A DNA stretch of 64,000 bases. It comes from JBMDXB01 sp048594975. Lineage in GTDB: Bacteria > Acidobacteriota > Vicinamibacteria > Vicinamibacterales > 2-12-FULL-66-21. The stretch spans positions 434,001-498,000 of the forward strand of contig JBMDXQ010000090.1 of the NCBI GenBank assembly GCA_048594975.1, written 5' to 3'. Position 1 is the stretch's first letter, and the number at the start of each line of letters is the position of its first letter. Under the pieces are notes generated by a model. That model was not told the origin of the DNA. It searched no databases and worked only from the letters and a program-made list of their open reading frames with translations. A program made the translations under genes and the position numbers. This document shows, piece by piece, positions 29,027 through 37,547 of this stretch.

Positions 29027-29601
29027 CGCCCTTCCCCGAGCTGCGTCGCGTAGCGATCGAGGAGGCGCAGCTGGTCGGCGGCGGTGATCGACTGCTCGAT
29101 GCGCCGCCGCGCCACCGTCACGGCCAGCTCGGCGGTGTGCGCCGCGAGCTCGCGTTTCGCGATTCGCAGCCGGCTCTCGATCTCGCGGCGCGTCTGCGCG
29201 AGCAGGCGCTCGCGCTCGGCGGCCGCGGCGCTGGCGATGCGTGTACGCTCTGCCTGCACGTCCTCGGCTCCGCGCTGCTTCAAGGCCTCGAGCTCGGCCG
29301 GCAGGGCCCGCATCCGCTGCGCGATCTGCGCAAGCTGCGCCCCGGCGGCGGCCCGCTGCTGCGACGCGGTCACGAGATCCTGCCGGATCTGGGTAATGCG
29401 CGCGGCCAGGTACGCCATGAGGGGGCTTTTCAGGAAGTAGGCGAGCAGGCCCGCGAGGATCGCGAAGTTCACCAGCTTCGCGATCATCGAGACCAGGCCG
29501 CCGCCTTCACCGGCTTGGGCCGCGGCGTGAACGTCCGCGCCGAGGGCGAGGACGAGCAGCGCCGTGAACACACAGGGAATCCGGGTCATCGACGACAGCA
29601 T
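29023..29601 (-). CDS. atpF2: ATP synthase F0 b-type subunit (second copy, with signal-like N-terminus)
   Basis: About 192 residues. It begins with a cleavable-looking hydrophobic segment (TRIPCVFTALLVLALGADVHA), then a second membrane segment (MIAKLVNFAILAGLLAYFLKSPLMAYL), then a long Ala/Glu/Arg-rich coiled coil typical of b or b' subunits. A b subunit with an extra N-terminal signal is seen in some bacterial lineages. The first ATG (29601) is given; ATG 29589 and TTG 29622 are alternatives. It directly follows the other b gene and overlaps atpH by 4 bp. Confidence 0.88.
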   Translation of the reverse strand: MLSSMTRIPCVFTALLVLALGADVHAAAQAGEGGGLVSMIAKLVNFAILAGLLAYFLKSPLMAYLAARITQIRQDLVTASQQRAAAGAQLAQIAQRMRALPAELEALKQRGAEDVQAERTRIASAAAAERERLLAQTRREIESRLRIAKRELAAHTAELAVTVARRRIEQSITAADQLRLLDRYATQLGEGR

Positions 29602-29622
29602 CGGAAGGTGCAGGACCGGCAA

Positions 29623-30051
29623 TCAGGACGCCGCCTTGCGGCCGAGGATGCGGTCGGCGGCAGCCGTCCCGAGCGCGTCGGCTTCCTCGCTCAACGTGCG
29701 GCGCGCGTTCTCCACCTCCGCCTGCAACTGCGCGGTCGCCGCCGCGATCTGCGTCTCGGCCTCGGCACGGGTGCTCGCCAGGATCCCGGCACGCTCGGCC
29801 AGGGCGGCGCGCCGCATCTCGTCCATCTGCCGGTAGATTTCGCCGCGCGCGTCCGTCGTCCTGCGCTCGAATTCGGCAGTCGCGTTGCGCGCCTCGAGCG
29901 CCGACCGATCCGCCAGCTCGCGCGCCGACGTGATGGCCTTTTCCCGCTCGGCGATGACACGGAGGATCGGCCTGAACAGCAGCCGGTCGAGAATGACCGT
30001 CAGCAGCAGGACGAAGAAGATGACCCAGAAGACGGACAAATCCGGGAGCAC
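29623..30051 (-). CDS. atpF: ATP synthase F0 b-type subunit (first copy)
   Basis: A 142-residue peripheral stalk subunit: one N-terminal transmembrane helix (FWVIFFVLLLTVILDRLLFRPIL), then a long coiled coil (EREKAITSARELADRSALEARNATAEFERR...). The GTG start at 30051 is set by a good ribosome binding site (GGAGG, 5 bp upstream). It is the first gene of the visible atp operon. The genes for subunits a and c that usually precede b are missing here. The 139-bp gap upstream has an AT-rich run with TATAAAT (about 30116-30122, minus strand) that may be its -10 region. Confidence 0.92.
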   Translation of the reverse strand: MLPDLSVFWVIFFVLLLTVILDRLLFRPILRVIAEREKAITSARELADRSALEARNATAEFERRTTDARGEIYRQMDEMRRAALAERAGILASTRAEAETQIAAATAQLQAEVENARRTLSEEADALGTAAADRILGRKAAS

Positions 30052-30190
30052 GGAACCTCCGGTGGGACGAATCGGATCCTACGGGGCGCACGCGGCGCAG
30101 CCGGGACAAACGTTAATTTATACCATCCAAAGGGGCTGCGGGGCCAGATCAGCTGGATGGGTGGTTGAAAGGGACGACTGCTTCAGGGTC

Positions 30191-31234
30191 TCAGCGAAGC
30201 GTCACGGCGAGGCTGGTTTCCTGAGCGACCGCCCGGCCGATCGCCCATACCTCGACACCCGCAGCGCCGAGCGCGGACCGCGCGGCGGCGGCGTGCGCGG
30301 CCTCCACGCTGACGAGCAGTCCACCGGATGTCTGCGGATCGTGGAGCAACTGCATGAGGTCGCCGGGAACATCGGGGCCGAGGCGCACACCCGGTCCGAA
30401 ATGCTGGGCGTTGGTGCGGCCGCCGGCGGGGACGTTTCCCTCGACGAGCTCGCGCGCACCTGCCAGGATCGGCACGGCGGCGACGTCGATTTCCAGCGTG
30501 CAGCCGCTCGCCACCGCCATTTCCGAGGCGTGCCCGAGCAGCCCGAAGCCGGTGACGTCCGTACACGCGTGCACGGCGCCAGCCGAGAGCGAGAGGAGCG
30601 CCGCGCTCGCCGCCGCGTTTAACTGCAGCATCGACGCGGTCGCGGCGGCGGCGGCGGCGTGCGGAGCGCGGCCGAACTTGATCGCGGTTGCGACGATCCC
30701 GGTGCCGATCGGCTTGGTGAGCAAGAGGACGTCGCCGGGGCGCGCGCCGCCGTTGGTGAGCACGCGATCCGGGTGGACGTCGCCGGTCACGGCGTAGCCG
30801 AACTTGATTTCGCTATCCCGAACGGTGTGGCCGCCGAGCAGGGCGACGCCGGCCTCGCGGAGCTTCGCGAGGCCGCCCTCGAAAATGGCGCGCAACACGC
30901 TCCGCTCGGCGTCCTGCGGGAATCCCGCAATCGCCAGCGCGGTGAGCGGACGGCCGCCCATCGCGTAAATGTCGCTCAGCGCGTTGACCGCGGCGATCTG
31001 GCCGTAGACGTAGGGGTCGTCGACAATCGGCGTGAAGAAATCAACCGTCTGCACCAGCGCCCGAGCCTCGTCGAGCCTGTACACACCTGCATCGTCCGAG
31101 GTCCGGTAGTCGACGAGGACCCGGTCGTCGCGGTGGACGGGCAGGTCGCCCAGCACCTGGGCGAGCTCGCCGGCGGCGAGCTTGCTCGCTCAACCGGCGC
31201 AGTGCGAGTAGTCGGTCAGTTTCCTGGTTTCCAC
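30191..31234 (-). CDS. selD: Selenophosphate synthetase SelD, itself with an in-frame TGA (Sec15)
   Basis: Reading TGA 31192-31190 as selenocysteine gives a 347-residue SelD from GTG 31234. The N-terminus reads ETRKLTDYSHCAG-U15-ASK18, matching the SelD active site (YSHGAGCGCK in E. coli), with Sec at the catalytic Cys17 position and the essential Lys retained. The remainder is typical AIR-synthase-fold SelD: DFFTPIVDDPYVYGQIAAVNALSDIYAMGG, LLGGHTVRDSEIKFGYAVTG and HDPQTSGGLLVSV. SelD makes selenophosphate from selenide and ATP for Sec-tRNA synthesis and other selenium pathways. Starting after the TGA would remove the catalytic residues. It lies between parB and the atp operon. Confidence 0.93.
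31164..31182 (-). promoter_or_regulatory. Candidate bacterial SECIS element in selD
   Basis: Seven nucleotides after the TGA (31192-31190), AGCTCGCC (31182-31175) pairs perfectly with GGCGAGCT (31171-31164), leaving apical loop GCC that starts with G. The loop is about 15 nt from the TGA, at the short edge of the usual bacterial SECIS spacing. Function is inferred from position and shape. Confidence 0.5.
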
Positions 31235-31370
31235 GGGTTCTCTCAATCTGGGCTGCCTTCGCTCTCCTGCTACGCCTGCTCCCGGGTACGACCGGCGCCT
31301 GTGATTTCACAAGAGAAGAGAAGCCCAACAGCACTGGCTCTCCGGCGTCCCTGCTCCGGTGAATTCCACG

Positions 31371-31386
31371 GCGCCACCAGTGGCGC
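31371..31386 (-). terminator. Short hairpin after parB
   Basis: GCGCCA and TGGCGC form a 6-bp stem with a 4-nt loop, 7 bp beyond the parB stop in the direction of transcription. It may attenuate parAB read-through into selD; there is no T-run. The 159-bp parB-selD gap shows no other clear element. Confidence 0.35.
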
Positions 31387-31393
31387 ACCCCCC

Positions 31394-32251
31394 TCACCGT
31401 TCCGTCAACTGTTCAAAAAGCCGCTGCAGCTCGTCTTCCGACTGGAAGTCGATCTGTATCTTGCCGCCTCTTCCCCTGCGCACGATTTCCACGCGCGTGC
31501 CCAGCGCCAACCGCAGCTTCTCCTCTGCCGCGCGCGTGTGCACGTCCTTCTGCGGCTCTTCACGCCGCGCGGGCGGCTGACCGGCCTTCTTCACGAGCGC
31601 TTCGGTCTCGCGTACTGACAGGCTTCGGGCGACCACCTCGCGCGCCAGCCGGAGCTGCGCGGCCTCGTCGGCGAGCGCGAGCAGCGCGCGGGCGTGGCCC
31701 ATCGAGAGCGCGCCGGTTCCAATGCCACCGCGGACTTCCTGCGGCAGCTTCAGCAGCCGCAGATAATTGGCGACCGACGACCGGTCCTTGCCGACCGCGA
31801 CGGCAATCTGCTCCTGCGTCAGGTGGAATTCGTCGACGAGCCGACGATAGGCCTGCGCCTCTTCCACGGGGTTCAGGTCCTCGCGCTGCACGTTCTCGAT
31901 GAGCGCCGCCGCGAGCAGGCGCTCGTCGGGAATGTCGCGAATCACGACGGGGACCTTCAGCAGGCCGGCGCGCTGCGCGGCGCGCCACCGCCGTTCGCCC
32001 GCGACGATCTCGAATCCGTCATCAGCGCGGCGAACGACGATCGGCTGGATCATGCCGGCGGACTTGAGCGACCGCGCGAGCTCCTCGATGCCGGCTTCGT
32101 CGATGGTGCCGCGCGGCTGGAAACGGTTCGGGCGAAGCCGGTCGGTGTCGATCTCGAACGGTCGATCGGTGGCGTCGGCGGGCGACGCGACCGGGGCGTC
32201 CGGAATCAGCGCGGACAGCCCGCGGCCGAGCGCGGGGCGCTTGTCAGCCAT
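31394..32251 (-). CDS. parB: Chromosome partitioning protein ParB
   Basis: A 285-residue CTPase/DNA-binding protein. The N-terminal domain has the IQPIVVRRADDGFEIVAGERRWRAAQRAG signature (GERR CTP-binding motif), followed by a KorB/HTH domain (EEAQAYRRLVDEFHLTQEQIAVAVGKDRSSVANYLRLLKLP) and a C-terminal dimerisation segment (IQIDFQSEDELQRLFEQL). It spreads from parS to organise and segregate the origin. It overlaps the parA stop by 8 bp. Confidence 0.95.
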   Translation of the reverse strand: MADKRPALGRGLSALIPDAPVASPADATDRPFEIDTDRLRPNRFQPRGTIDEAGIEELARSLKSAGMIQPIVVRRADDGFEIVAGERRWRAAQRAGLLKVPVVIRDIPDERLLAAALIENVQREDLNPVEEAQAYRRLVDEFHLTQEQIAVAVGKDRSSVANYLRLLKLPQEVRGGIGTGALSMGHARALLALADEAAQLRLAREVVARSLSVRETEALVKKAGQPPARREEPQKDVHTRAAEEKLRLALGTRVEIVRRGRGGKIQIDFQSEDELQRLFEQLTER

Positions 32252-33062
32252 GCTGGGGCTCCGTTGTCTCCTCGGGGTCGCGCGACGTCTCGTCGCGCGC
32301 GAGCACCTCGCGCGCGAGCGCGAGGTAGGCTTCGGCGCCCCGTGATTTCACGTCGTAGAGGATGACCGGCATGCCGTGGCTCGGCGCCTCGCCGAGCCGG
32401 ATGTTGCGCGGGATCACCGTCGAGTACACGCGCTCCCGGAAGAAGGCGCGAATGTCGCGCGCCACCTGCTGCCCGAGGTTCGTGCGCTCGTCGTACATCG
32501 TGAGCAGCACGCCGTGGATATCGAGCGCCGGGTTGAGCGTGGCGCGAACGCGCCGCAGCGTGGCGACGAGATCGGCGAGCCCCTCGAGCGCGAAGTATTC
32601 GCAGGTGAGCGGAATCAGCACCGCGTCGGCCGCGACGAGCGCGTTCAACGTGAGCAGTCCGAGCGACGGCGGCGTGTCGATGACGATGTAGTGGAAGCGG
32701 TCGCGAAGCGGGTCGAGGAACATGCGGAGCCGCCGCTCGCGGGCGGACAGCGCGACGAGGTCAATTTCGGCGCCGGTGAGGTTGCGGTCGGCGGGGACGA
32801 GCGACAGGCCGTGAACGCGGGTCTCGACGACGAAACGGAGCGGGTCGGCGTGATCGTCGGCAGTGAGCGCCTCGTAGATGGTGCCGGCTGGGGCGGCGTG
32901 TCCCTTGAGTCCGACACCGCTGGTGAGATTCGACTGGGGATCCATGTCGACGAGGAGGACTCGCCGCTCGGCCATCGCCAGGCAGGTGGCGAGGTTGATG
33001 GCGGTGGTGGTCTTGCCGACGCCGCCTTTCTGGTTGGCGACGGCCACGGAATGAGCACGCAT
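32244..33062 (-). CDS. parA: Chromosome partitioning ATPase ParA/Soj
   Basis: A 272-residue deviant-Walker ATPase: KGGVGKTTTAINLA (residues about 10-24), VLLVDMDPQSNLTSGVG and IVIDTPPSLGLLTLNAL. The ATG at 33062 places the P-loop near the N-terminus as in Soj-type ParA; longer in-frame extensions are not family-like. It works with ParB on the nearby parS. Order rsmG-parA-parB beside mnmG/mnmE is the classical origin-proximal arrangement. Confidence 0.95.
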   Translation of the reverse strand: MRAHSVAVANQKGGVGKTTTAINLATCLAMAERRVLLVDMDPQSNLTSGVGLKGHAAPAGTIYEALTADDHADPLRFVVETRVHGLSLVPADRNLTGAEIDLVALSARERRLRMFLDPLRDRFHYIVIDTPPSLGLLTLNALVAADAVLIPLTCEYFALEGLADLVATLRRVRATLNPALDIHGVLLTMYDERTNLGQQVARDIRAFFRERVYSTVIPRNIRLGEAPSHGMPVILYDVKSRGAEAYLALAREVLARDETSRDPEETTEPQHG

Positions 33063-33143
33063 TACTAGGTTGTTTGCCCTAATTCGAGGAACGCGGGCTG
33101 TCGAAAGGCAGCAGGATAGCCTTGCCGGGGCGACCGGGTCAAC

Positions 33144-33157
33144 GTTCCACGTGGAAC
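33144..33157. promoter_or_regulatory. parS centromere site
   Basis: GTTCCACGTGGAAC is a perfect 14-bp palindrome equal to the core of the bacterial parS consensus (GTTTCACGTGAAAC, and its GTTCCACGTGGAAC variant). It lies between parA and rsmG, about 7 kb from the dnaA-side origin. ParB loading here is strongly expected. Confidence 0.88.
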
Positions 33158-33162
33158 ACGGC

Positions 33163-33813
33163 TCAGCCGAGGCGTCGCTTGGACAGCACCGTGAGACGGC
33201 TCTGCAGGCTCTCCACGAGTGGGACGGTCGCCTTCCATTCGAGCGGCGGGACAATGGCGGATGGGAGGTCCGGACCGCTCGGCCCCCGGAAGAGCAGCAA
33301 CAGGCCGTCCGGAGCGAGGAATGCCTGCAGGGTCATCAGCGTCGACGTCTCGACTCGCACGGCGCGCGTGGACACGACGTCGAACGCCTCGTGCAGCTCC
33401 GGGCGGGCGAGCAGTTCCTCGTACCGGCTCGTCTCCACGGTAGCCCCCTCCAGGCCGAGGTGCCGAACGGCTTCACGGAGGAAGGCCGACTTCCGGATCT
33501 TCACCTCGACCATCGTCAGCGACAACCGGGGGATTGCCAGTTTGATGGGGATGGCAGGTGAGCCGCCACCCGATCCGATGTCCAGCAGCCTCAACGCCCC
33601 CGGCTGGAAGTGACGTGCGGCAGCCAGGGGCTCGAGCAGCAGCCGATCGATCGCCTCGTCGATGTCATCGATCGCCGTCAGGTTGATTTTGCGGTTCCAG
33701 CGCGACAGCAGATCGTAATAACGAGCCAGCTGAGCCACGAGGGCCTCCGGCAGAAACCAGCCGGCCCGCGCCGCACGACGGGTGAGGCGGGTTTTCAGGT
33801 CACGCGGTGCCAC
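33163..33813 (-). CDS. rsmG: 16S rRNA (guanine-527-N7)-methyltransferase RsmG
   Basis: A 216-residue SAM-dependent methyltransferase. Motifs: YYDLLSRWNRKINLTAI (N-terminal RsmG signature), LLDIGSGGGSPAIPIKLAIP (SAM loop), VVSTRAV (catalytic region). The GTG at 33813 is chosen because it follows the mnmG stop (33827) and gives the usual length; longer frames would overlap mnmG. It lies in the conserved mnmG-rsmG-parA-parB order. Confidence 0.92.
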   Translation of the reverse strand: MAPRDLKTRLTRRAARAGWFLPEALVAQLARYYDLLSRWNRKINLTAIDDIDEAIDRLLLEPLAAARHFQPGALRLLDIGSGGGSPAIPIKLAIPRLSLTMVEVKIRKSAFLREAVRHLGLEGATVETSRYEELLARPELHEAFDVVSTRAVRVETSTLMTLQAFLAPDGLLLLFRGPSGPDLPSAIVPPLEWKATVPLVESLQSRLTVLSKRRLG

Positions 33814-33826
33814 GCCATGCAGCCTA

Positions 33827-35671
33827 TCAGACGGCAGGCGGCGTGCGCGCGCGTTCGAGGCAGGCGAAGACGAGGGCAACAGCGGCCGGCGTTACTCCCG
33901 GAATGCGCCCAGCCTGGCCCAGCGTGGCGGGCTTGGCCTCGGAGAGACGCTCTACCATCTCGCGTGACAGCCCTGGAATCCCGCGGTACTCAAACTCCTC
34001 CGGAATCGGTCGCTCTTCCTGGCGGCGCTGGCGCTCGATGGCAGCCCGCTCGCGTCGTATGTACCCGTCGAACTGGAAATCGGTCTGCAGGCTGACCAGG
34101 TCAAGGTCGCGGCTGGACTGTTCCAGATTCAGCGTCACCTGGCCACTCGCCACCAGCGTCTCCAGTGCGATTTCAGGCTGCTTCAGCGCCTGCGCCGCGA
34201 TCAGCCGTGCGCCGGCCGCCGTCGTCACGACGGTCGTACGAATCCGTTCACGGTTGCGTTCGAAACGCTCGCGCCGCCGCTCGAACCGTTCCCACTGCTC
34301 ATCGTTCACCAACCCAACCCGCCGCCCGAGCGGCGTCAGCCGGAGGTCGGCGTTGTCGATTCTGAGGACCAGGCGATGCTCCGCCCGCGACGTGAACATG
34401 CGGTAGGGCTCGAGGCAGCCGCGGGTCGTCAGATCGTCCACGAGGATTCCGATGTAGGCTTCGGTGCGAAGGAAGGTGAGGGGGGGTCTTCCTCCTACCC
34501 GAAGCGCTGCGTTGAGGCCTGCAACCAGCCCTTGCGCAGCAGCTTCCTCGTACCCGGAAGTCCCGTTGATCTGCCCGGCCAGGTACAGCCCCGGGACGCG
34601 CTTGGTTTCCAGCGTCGGCCGGAGTTCGGTGGGCTGGACGAAATCGTACTCGATGGCATAGCCGGGCCGGAGCATTACGGCGTCCTCGAGACCGGGCAGG
34701 GCGTGCACGAGCGCTTCCTGGGTTTCCGACGGGAGGCTCATCGACAGACCGTTGACGTAGATCTCCTGCACGTCGAGACCCTCTGGTTCGAGGAACAGTT
34801 GATGACGTTCCCGGTGAGGGAATCGGATCACCTTGTCCTCGAGTGACGGGCAGTAACGCGGTCCGATTCCCGTGATCTGTCCGTTGTACAGCGGCGACAG
34901 CTCGACATTTCGGCGTACCAGGGCGTGGACGCGCTCGGTCGTGTGCAGGAGGTGACAGACGATTTGCTCGCGGTCAATCCGGTCGTTGGCAAACGAGAAA
35001 GGGACCGAGGGCCGATCGCCGTGCTCCTCGCGGAACCGGGAGAAATCGATGCTCCGCCGATCCAACCGCGGAGGAGTGCCCGTCTTGAGGCGCCCGCCAC
35101 GGAACCCGAACGCCTTGAGCGAGTCCGCGAGGTCGCGCGATGGAGGCTCCTCGGATCGACCAGCCGGGCGCCGCTCAGGCCCGACGTGAATCAGCCCGTT
35201 CAGGAACGTGCCGGTCGTCACGATGAGGGCCCCGCAGCCGAAGGTCTCGCCGGTTTCGAGCGCAAGACCGCGCACTCCCGAACCGTCGGCCACGATCGAT
35301 CCGGCCCTCCCGAAGATCCAGGCGATGTTCGGTTCCCGGTCGATCGCCGACTTCACCCACGCGCTGTACCGCCGTTTGTCCGCCTGCGCCCGCGGCGACC
35401 ACACCGCGGGGCCGCGGCTGCGGTTCAGGAGTTTGAACTGAATGCCCGTCGCGTCGATGGCGCGCCCCATCAGCCCGCCGAGCGCGTCGATCTCGCGGAC
35501 CAGGTGGCCCTTTGCGGTGCCGCCGATCGCGGGGTTGCACGGCATGTGAGCCACCGTGTCAGGCGACAGAGTGCATAGGCCCACCGTACGGGCCATGCGC
35601 GCCGCGGCCCACGCCGCCTCGATGCCGGCGTGTCCGGCGCCAATTACGATGATATCAAAAGTACTTTGCAA
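33827..35671 (-). CDS. mnmG: tRNA uridine-34 modification enzyme MnmG (GidA)
   Basis: A 614-residue FAD enzyme acting with MnmE to install the cmnm5 group on U34. The FAD site (DIIVIGAGHAGIEAAWAAARM) and the GidA signatures (NPAIGGTAKGHLVREIDALGG, RYCPSLEDKV) are intact. The C-terminal helical domain (RREERPIPEEFEYRGIPGLSREMVERL) is complete. It starts 6 bp after the mnmE stop. Confidence 0.97.
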   Translation of the reverse strand: MQSTFDIIVIGAGHAGIEAAWAAARMARTVGLCTLSPDTVAHMPCNPAIGGTAKGHLVREIDALGGLMGRAIDATGIQFKLLNRSRGPAVWSPRAQADKRRYSAWVKSAIDREPNIAWIFGRAGSIVADGSGVRGLALETGETFGCGALIVTTGTFLNGLIHVGPERRPAGRSEEPPSRDLADSLKAFGFRGGRLKTGTPPRLDRRSIDFSRFREEHGDRPSVPFSFANDRIDREQIVCHLLHTTERVHALVRRNVELSPLYNGQITGIGPRYCPSLEDKVIRFPHRERHQLFLEPEGLDVQEIYVNGLSMSLPSETQEALVHALPGLEDAVMLRPGYAIEYDFVQPTELRPTLETKRVPGLYLAGQINGTSGYEEAAAQGLVAGLNAALRVGGRPPLTFLRTEAYIGILVDDLTTRGCLEPYRMFTSRAEHRLVLRIDNADLRLTPLGRRVGLVNDEQWERFERRRERFERNRERIRTTVVTTAAGARLIAAQALKQPEIALETLVASGQVTLNLEQSSRDLDLVSLQTDFQFDGYIRRERAAIERQRRQEERPIPEEFEYRGIPGLSREMVERLSEAKPATLGQAGRIPGVTPAAVALVFACLERARTPPAV

Positions 35672-35677
35672 TGCCTC

Positions 35678-37030
35678 TTACTTTCCAATGCAAAACTTGG
35701 AGAAGATGGCACGCAGCGTGTCGTCCGCGGTGCGTGCGCCGGTCACCTCCTCGAGCGCGGTACGTGCTTCCCGCAGGTCGGCGAGCACGAACTCCTCCGG
35801 CGCCCCGTCGCGCGCCGTGCCGCCCGCGCGCTCGAGCGCCCCGCGGGCGCGCTCCAGCAGCGCCACGTGGCGGACGTTCGTGATCGCCGGAGCGTCGCGG
35901 CGCGGCTCGCCCCCGCTCAGCGCTCGCGCCAGCTCGTCGCGCAGCCGATCGACGCCCGCACCGGTCAACGCACAGACCGGAATGCCTCCGGGTGCCTCCC
36001 CGCCCTGGTCCCATGCCGGCGGGAGATCGATCTTGTTCACCACCACGATCGATCGCAGTGCGCCTGCCTCAGCCAGCAACTTCCGGTCCTGCTGCTCCAG
36101 CGACCGGGATCGATCCAGCACGACGACGAGCAGCTCCGCCACCTCCCGCGCCGCGTGCGCGCGCGCGATCCCTTCCGCCTCGACGGCATCGGCCGCCGCC
36201 GTGTGCACGCCGGCGGTATCCACGAACGTCACGGGAATGCCGGCGATTTCCACTGTCTCGGTGAGCAGGTCGCGCGTCGTGCCCGGAACGTTGGTGACGA
36301 TGGCGCGCCCGGCGCCCGCGAGGGCGTTGAAGAGGCTCGACTTCCCGGTGTTCGGGCGGCCGGCGATCACCACGTGGCCGCCCTCCCGCACCACCCGTCC
36401 TCTCCGGGCATCATCGAGCAGCGCCGACACCGCCGCCGTCAGGTCCCCAATCTCGTGAGCGGCGTCCGTGGAGTCGACGAAGTGATAGCCCTCCTCCGGG
36501 AAATCGAGGGAGGCCTCGAGGCGGGCCGTGAGATCGAAGAGCGCCGAGTCGATCCTGCGAATGGCGCCGGTCAGCGTGCCCTCCAGTTGGTCGAACGCGG
36601 CTCGAGCCTGCAGCGGCGTCACCGCGTCGACGAGATCGCGGACAGCCTCTGCCTGCACGAGGTCCAGCCGGCCGTGCAGGAAGGCGCGCAGCGTGAACTC
36701 GCCCGGCTCGGCGAGCCGCGCGCCGCGCTGCATGCACGCTCCGACGATCGCGCGCAGCAGCACCGGGCTGCCGTGCACGCTGATCTCCACGACGTCCTCC
36801 GCGGTATACGAGTGCGGCGCCGGAAAGTAGGTGAGGACGGCCTCGTCCCGCACGCCGGCACCGCGGACGATCGCCAGCGTCGCGTACCGTGGGGCGAGCG
36901 GGTGCTGCGCGTCGCTGATCTCGAGCGCGATGCGCGCCGCCCCGGGGCCGCTCAGGCGCGCCACGCCGATTCCCCCGCGTCCCGGCGCCGTCGCGATGGC
37001 GACGATGGTGTCGTCGGTGCTGAAGCCCAC
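35678..37030 (-). CDS. mnmE: tRNA modification GTPase MnmE (TrmE)
   Basis: A 450-residue GTPase. The N-terminal folate-binding domain (DTIVAIATAPGRGGIGVARLSG) is followed by a helical domain holding the G domain (GRPNTGKSSLFNAL, DTAGVH, NKID) and ends with the invariant FCIGK motif that carries the catalytic Cys. It dimerises and pairs with MnmG. Confidence 0.97.
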   Translation of the reverse strand: MGFSTDDTIVAIATAPGRGGIGVARLSGPGAARIALEISDAQHPLAPRYATLAIVRGAGVRDEAVLTYFPAPHSYTAEDVVEISVHGSPVLLRAIVGACMQRGARLAEPGEFTLRAFLHGRLDLVQAEAVRDLVDAVTPLQARAAFDQLEGTLTGAIRRIDSALFDLTARLEASLDFPEEGYHFVDSTDAAHEIGDLTAAVSALLDDARRGRVVREGGHVVIAGRPNTGKSSLFNALAGAGRAIVTNVPGTTRDLLTETVEIAGIPVTFVDTAGVHTAAADAVEAEGIARAHAAREVAELLVVVLDRSRSLEQQDRKLLAEAGALRSIVVVNKIDLPPAWDQGGEAPGGIPVCALTGAGVDRLRDELARALSGGEPRRDAPAITNVRHVALLERARGALERAGGTARDGAPEEFVLADLREARTALEEVTGARTADDTLRAIFSKFCIGK

Positions 37031-37100
37031 AGACAGAGATCGTGGAGTAGTAAGGTGGAAAGGCTCTTAACGATTCCCGCTTACCTCCTGCTGCGTTACG

Positions 37101-37547
37101 CTATCGCCGGACGGAGATGATGACGGTCTTCATGAACGCGTCGCCGATGCTCTCGGAGGACATCGCCGGATCTTCGGCGACCGTGAGGTGGACGATGCGC
37201 CGCGCGTACGGGTTGAGCGGACCCATCTCCTGCGGACCGGCGCTCTTCGCCTTCTCCATCATGAACCGCGCCATCTGCCGCAGCTCGGCGTCTTTTCCCT
37301 TGCGGTAGTCCAGGCAGTCCACCACGAACGAGCGGTCGTCCTTGAGGTGCCGGCGGAACGCGGTGTTCACGATCTGCTGCAGCGCGTCGAGCGCCTCGCC
37401 CCGGCGACGCAGCAGGTGCTCGCCGCCCTGGCCCGACAGGTCGACGCGAACGTTGTCCGGGGTGTCGATCACCGTCACGTCGAGCGGCAGCCCCATCGTC
37501 TCGAGCGTGCGGCGCACGAAGTCGCGAACGCGGTCCTGCAGTTCCAT
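37101..37547 (-). CDS. khpB: KH-R3H RNA-binding protein KhpB (Jag) without Jag-N domain
   Basis: A 148-residue single-stranded nucleic-acid-binding protein. A KH domain (DVTVIDTPDNVRVDLSGQGGEHLLRRRGEALDALQQIVNTAFRR) is followed by an R3H domain (RSFVVDCLDYRKGKDAELRQMARFMMEKA...PLNPYARRIVHLTVAED). The N-terminal Jag-N domain present in many homologues is missing. The ATG at 37547 shares one base with the yidC stop (TAATG), as expected for the conserved yidC-jag pair. It is probably an RNA regulator of envelope or division genes. Confidence 0.92.
   Translation of the reverse strand: MELQDRVRDFVRRTLETMGLPLDVTVIDTPDNVRVDLSGQGGEHLLRRRGEALDALQQIVNTAFRRHLKDDRSFVVDCLDYRKGKDAELRQMARFMMEKAKSAGPQEMGPLNPYARRIVHLTVAEDPAMSSESIGDAFMKTVIISVRR

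Noticed and set aside
31190..31192. selD starting downstream of the TGA, near 31156
   Set aside because: That start would delete the catalytic Sec/Cys and Lys that are encoded just upstream in the same frame.
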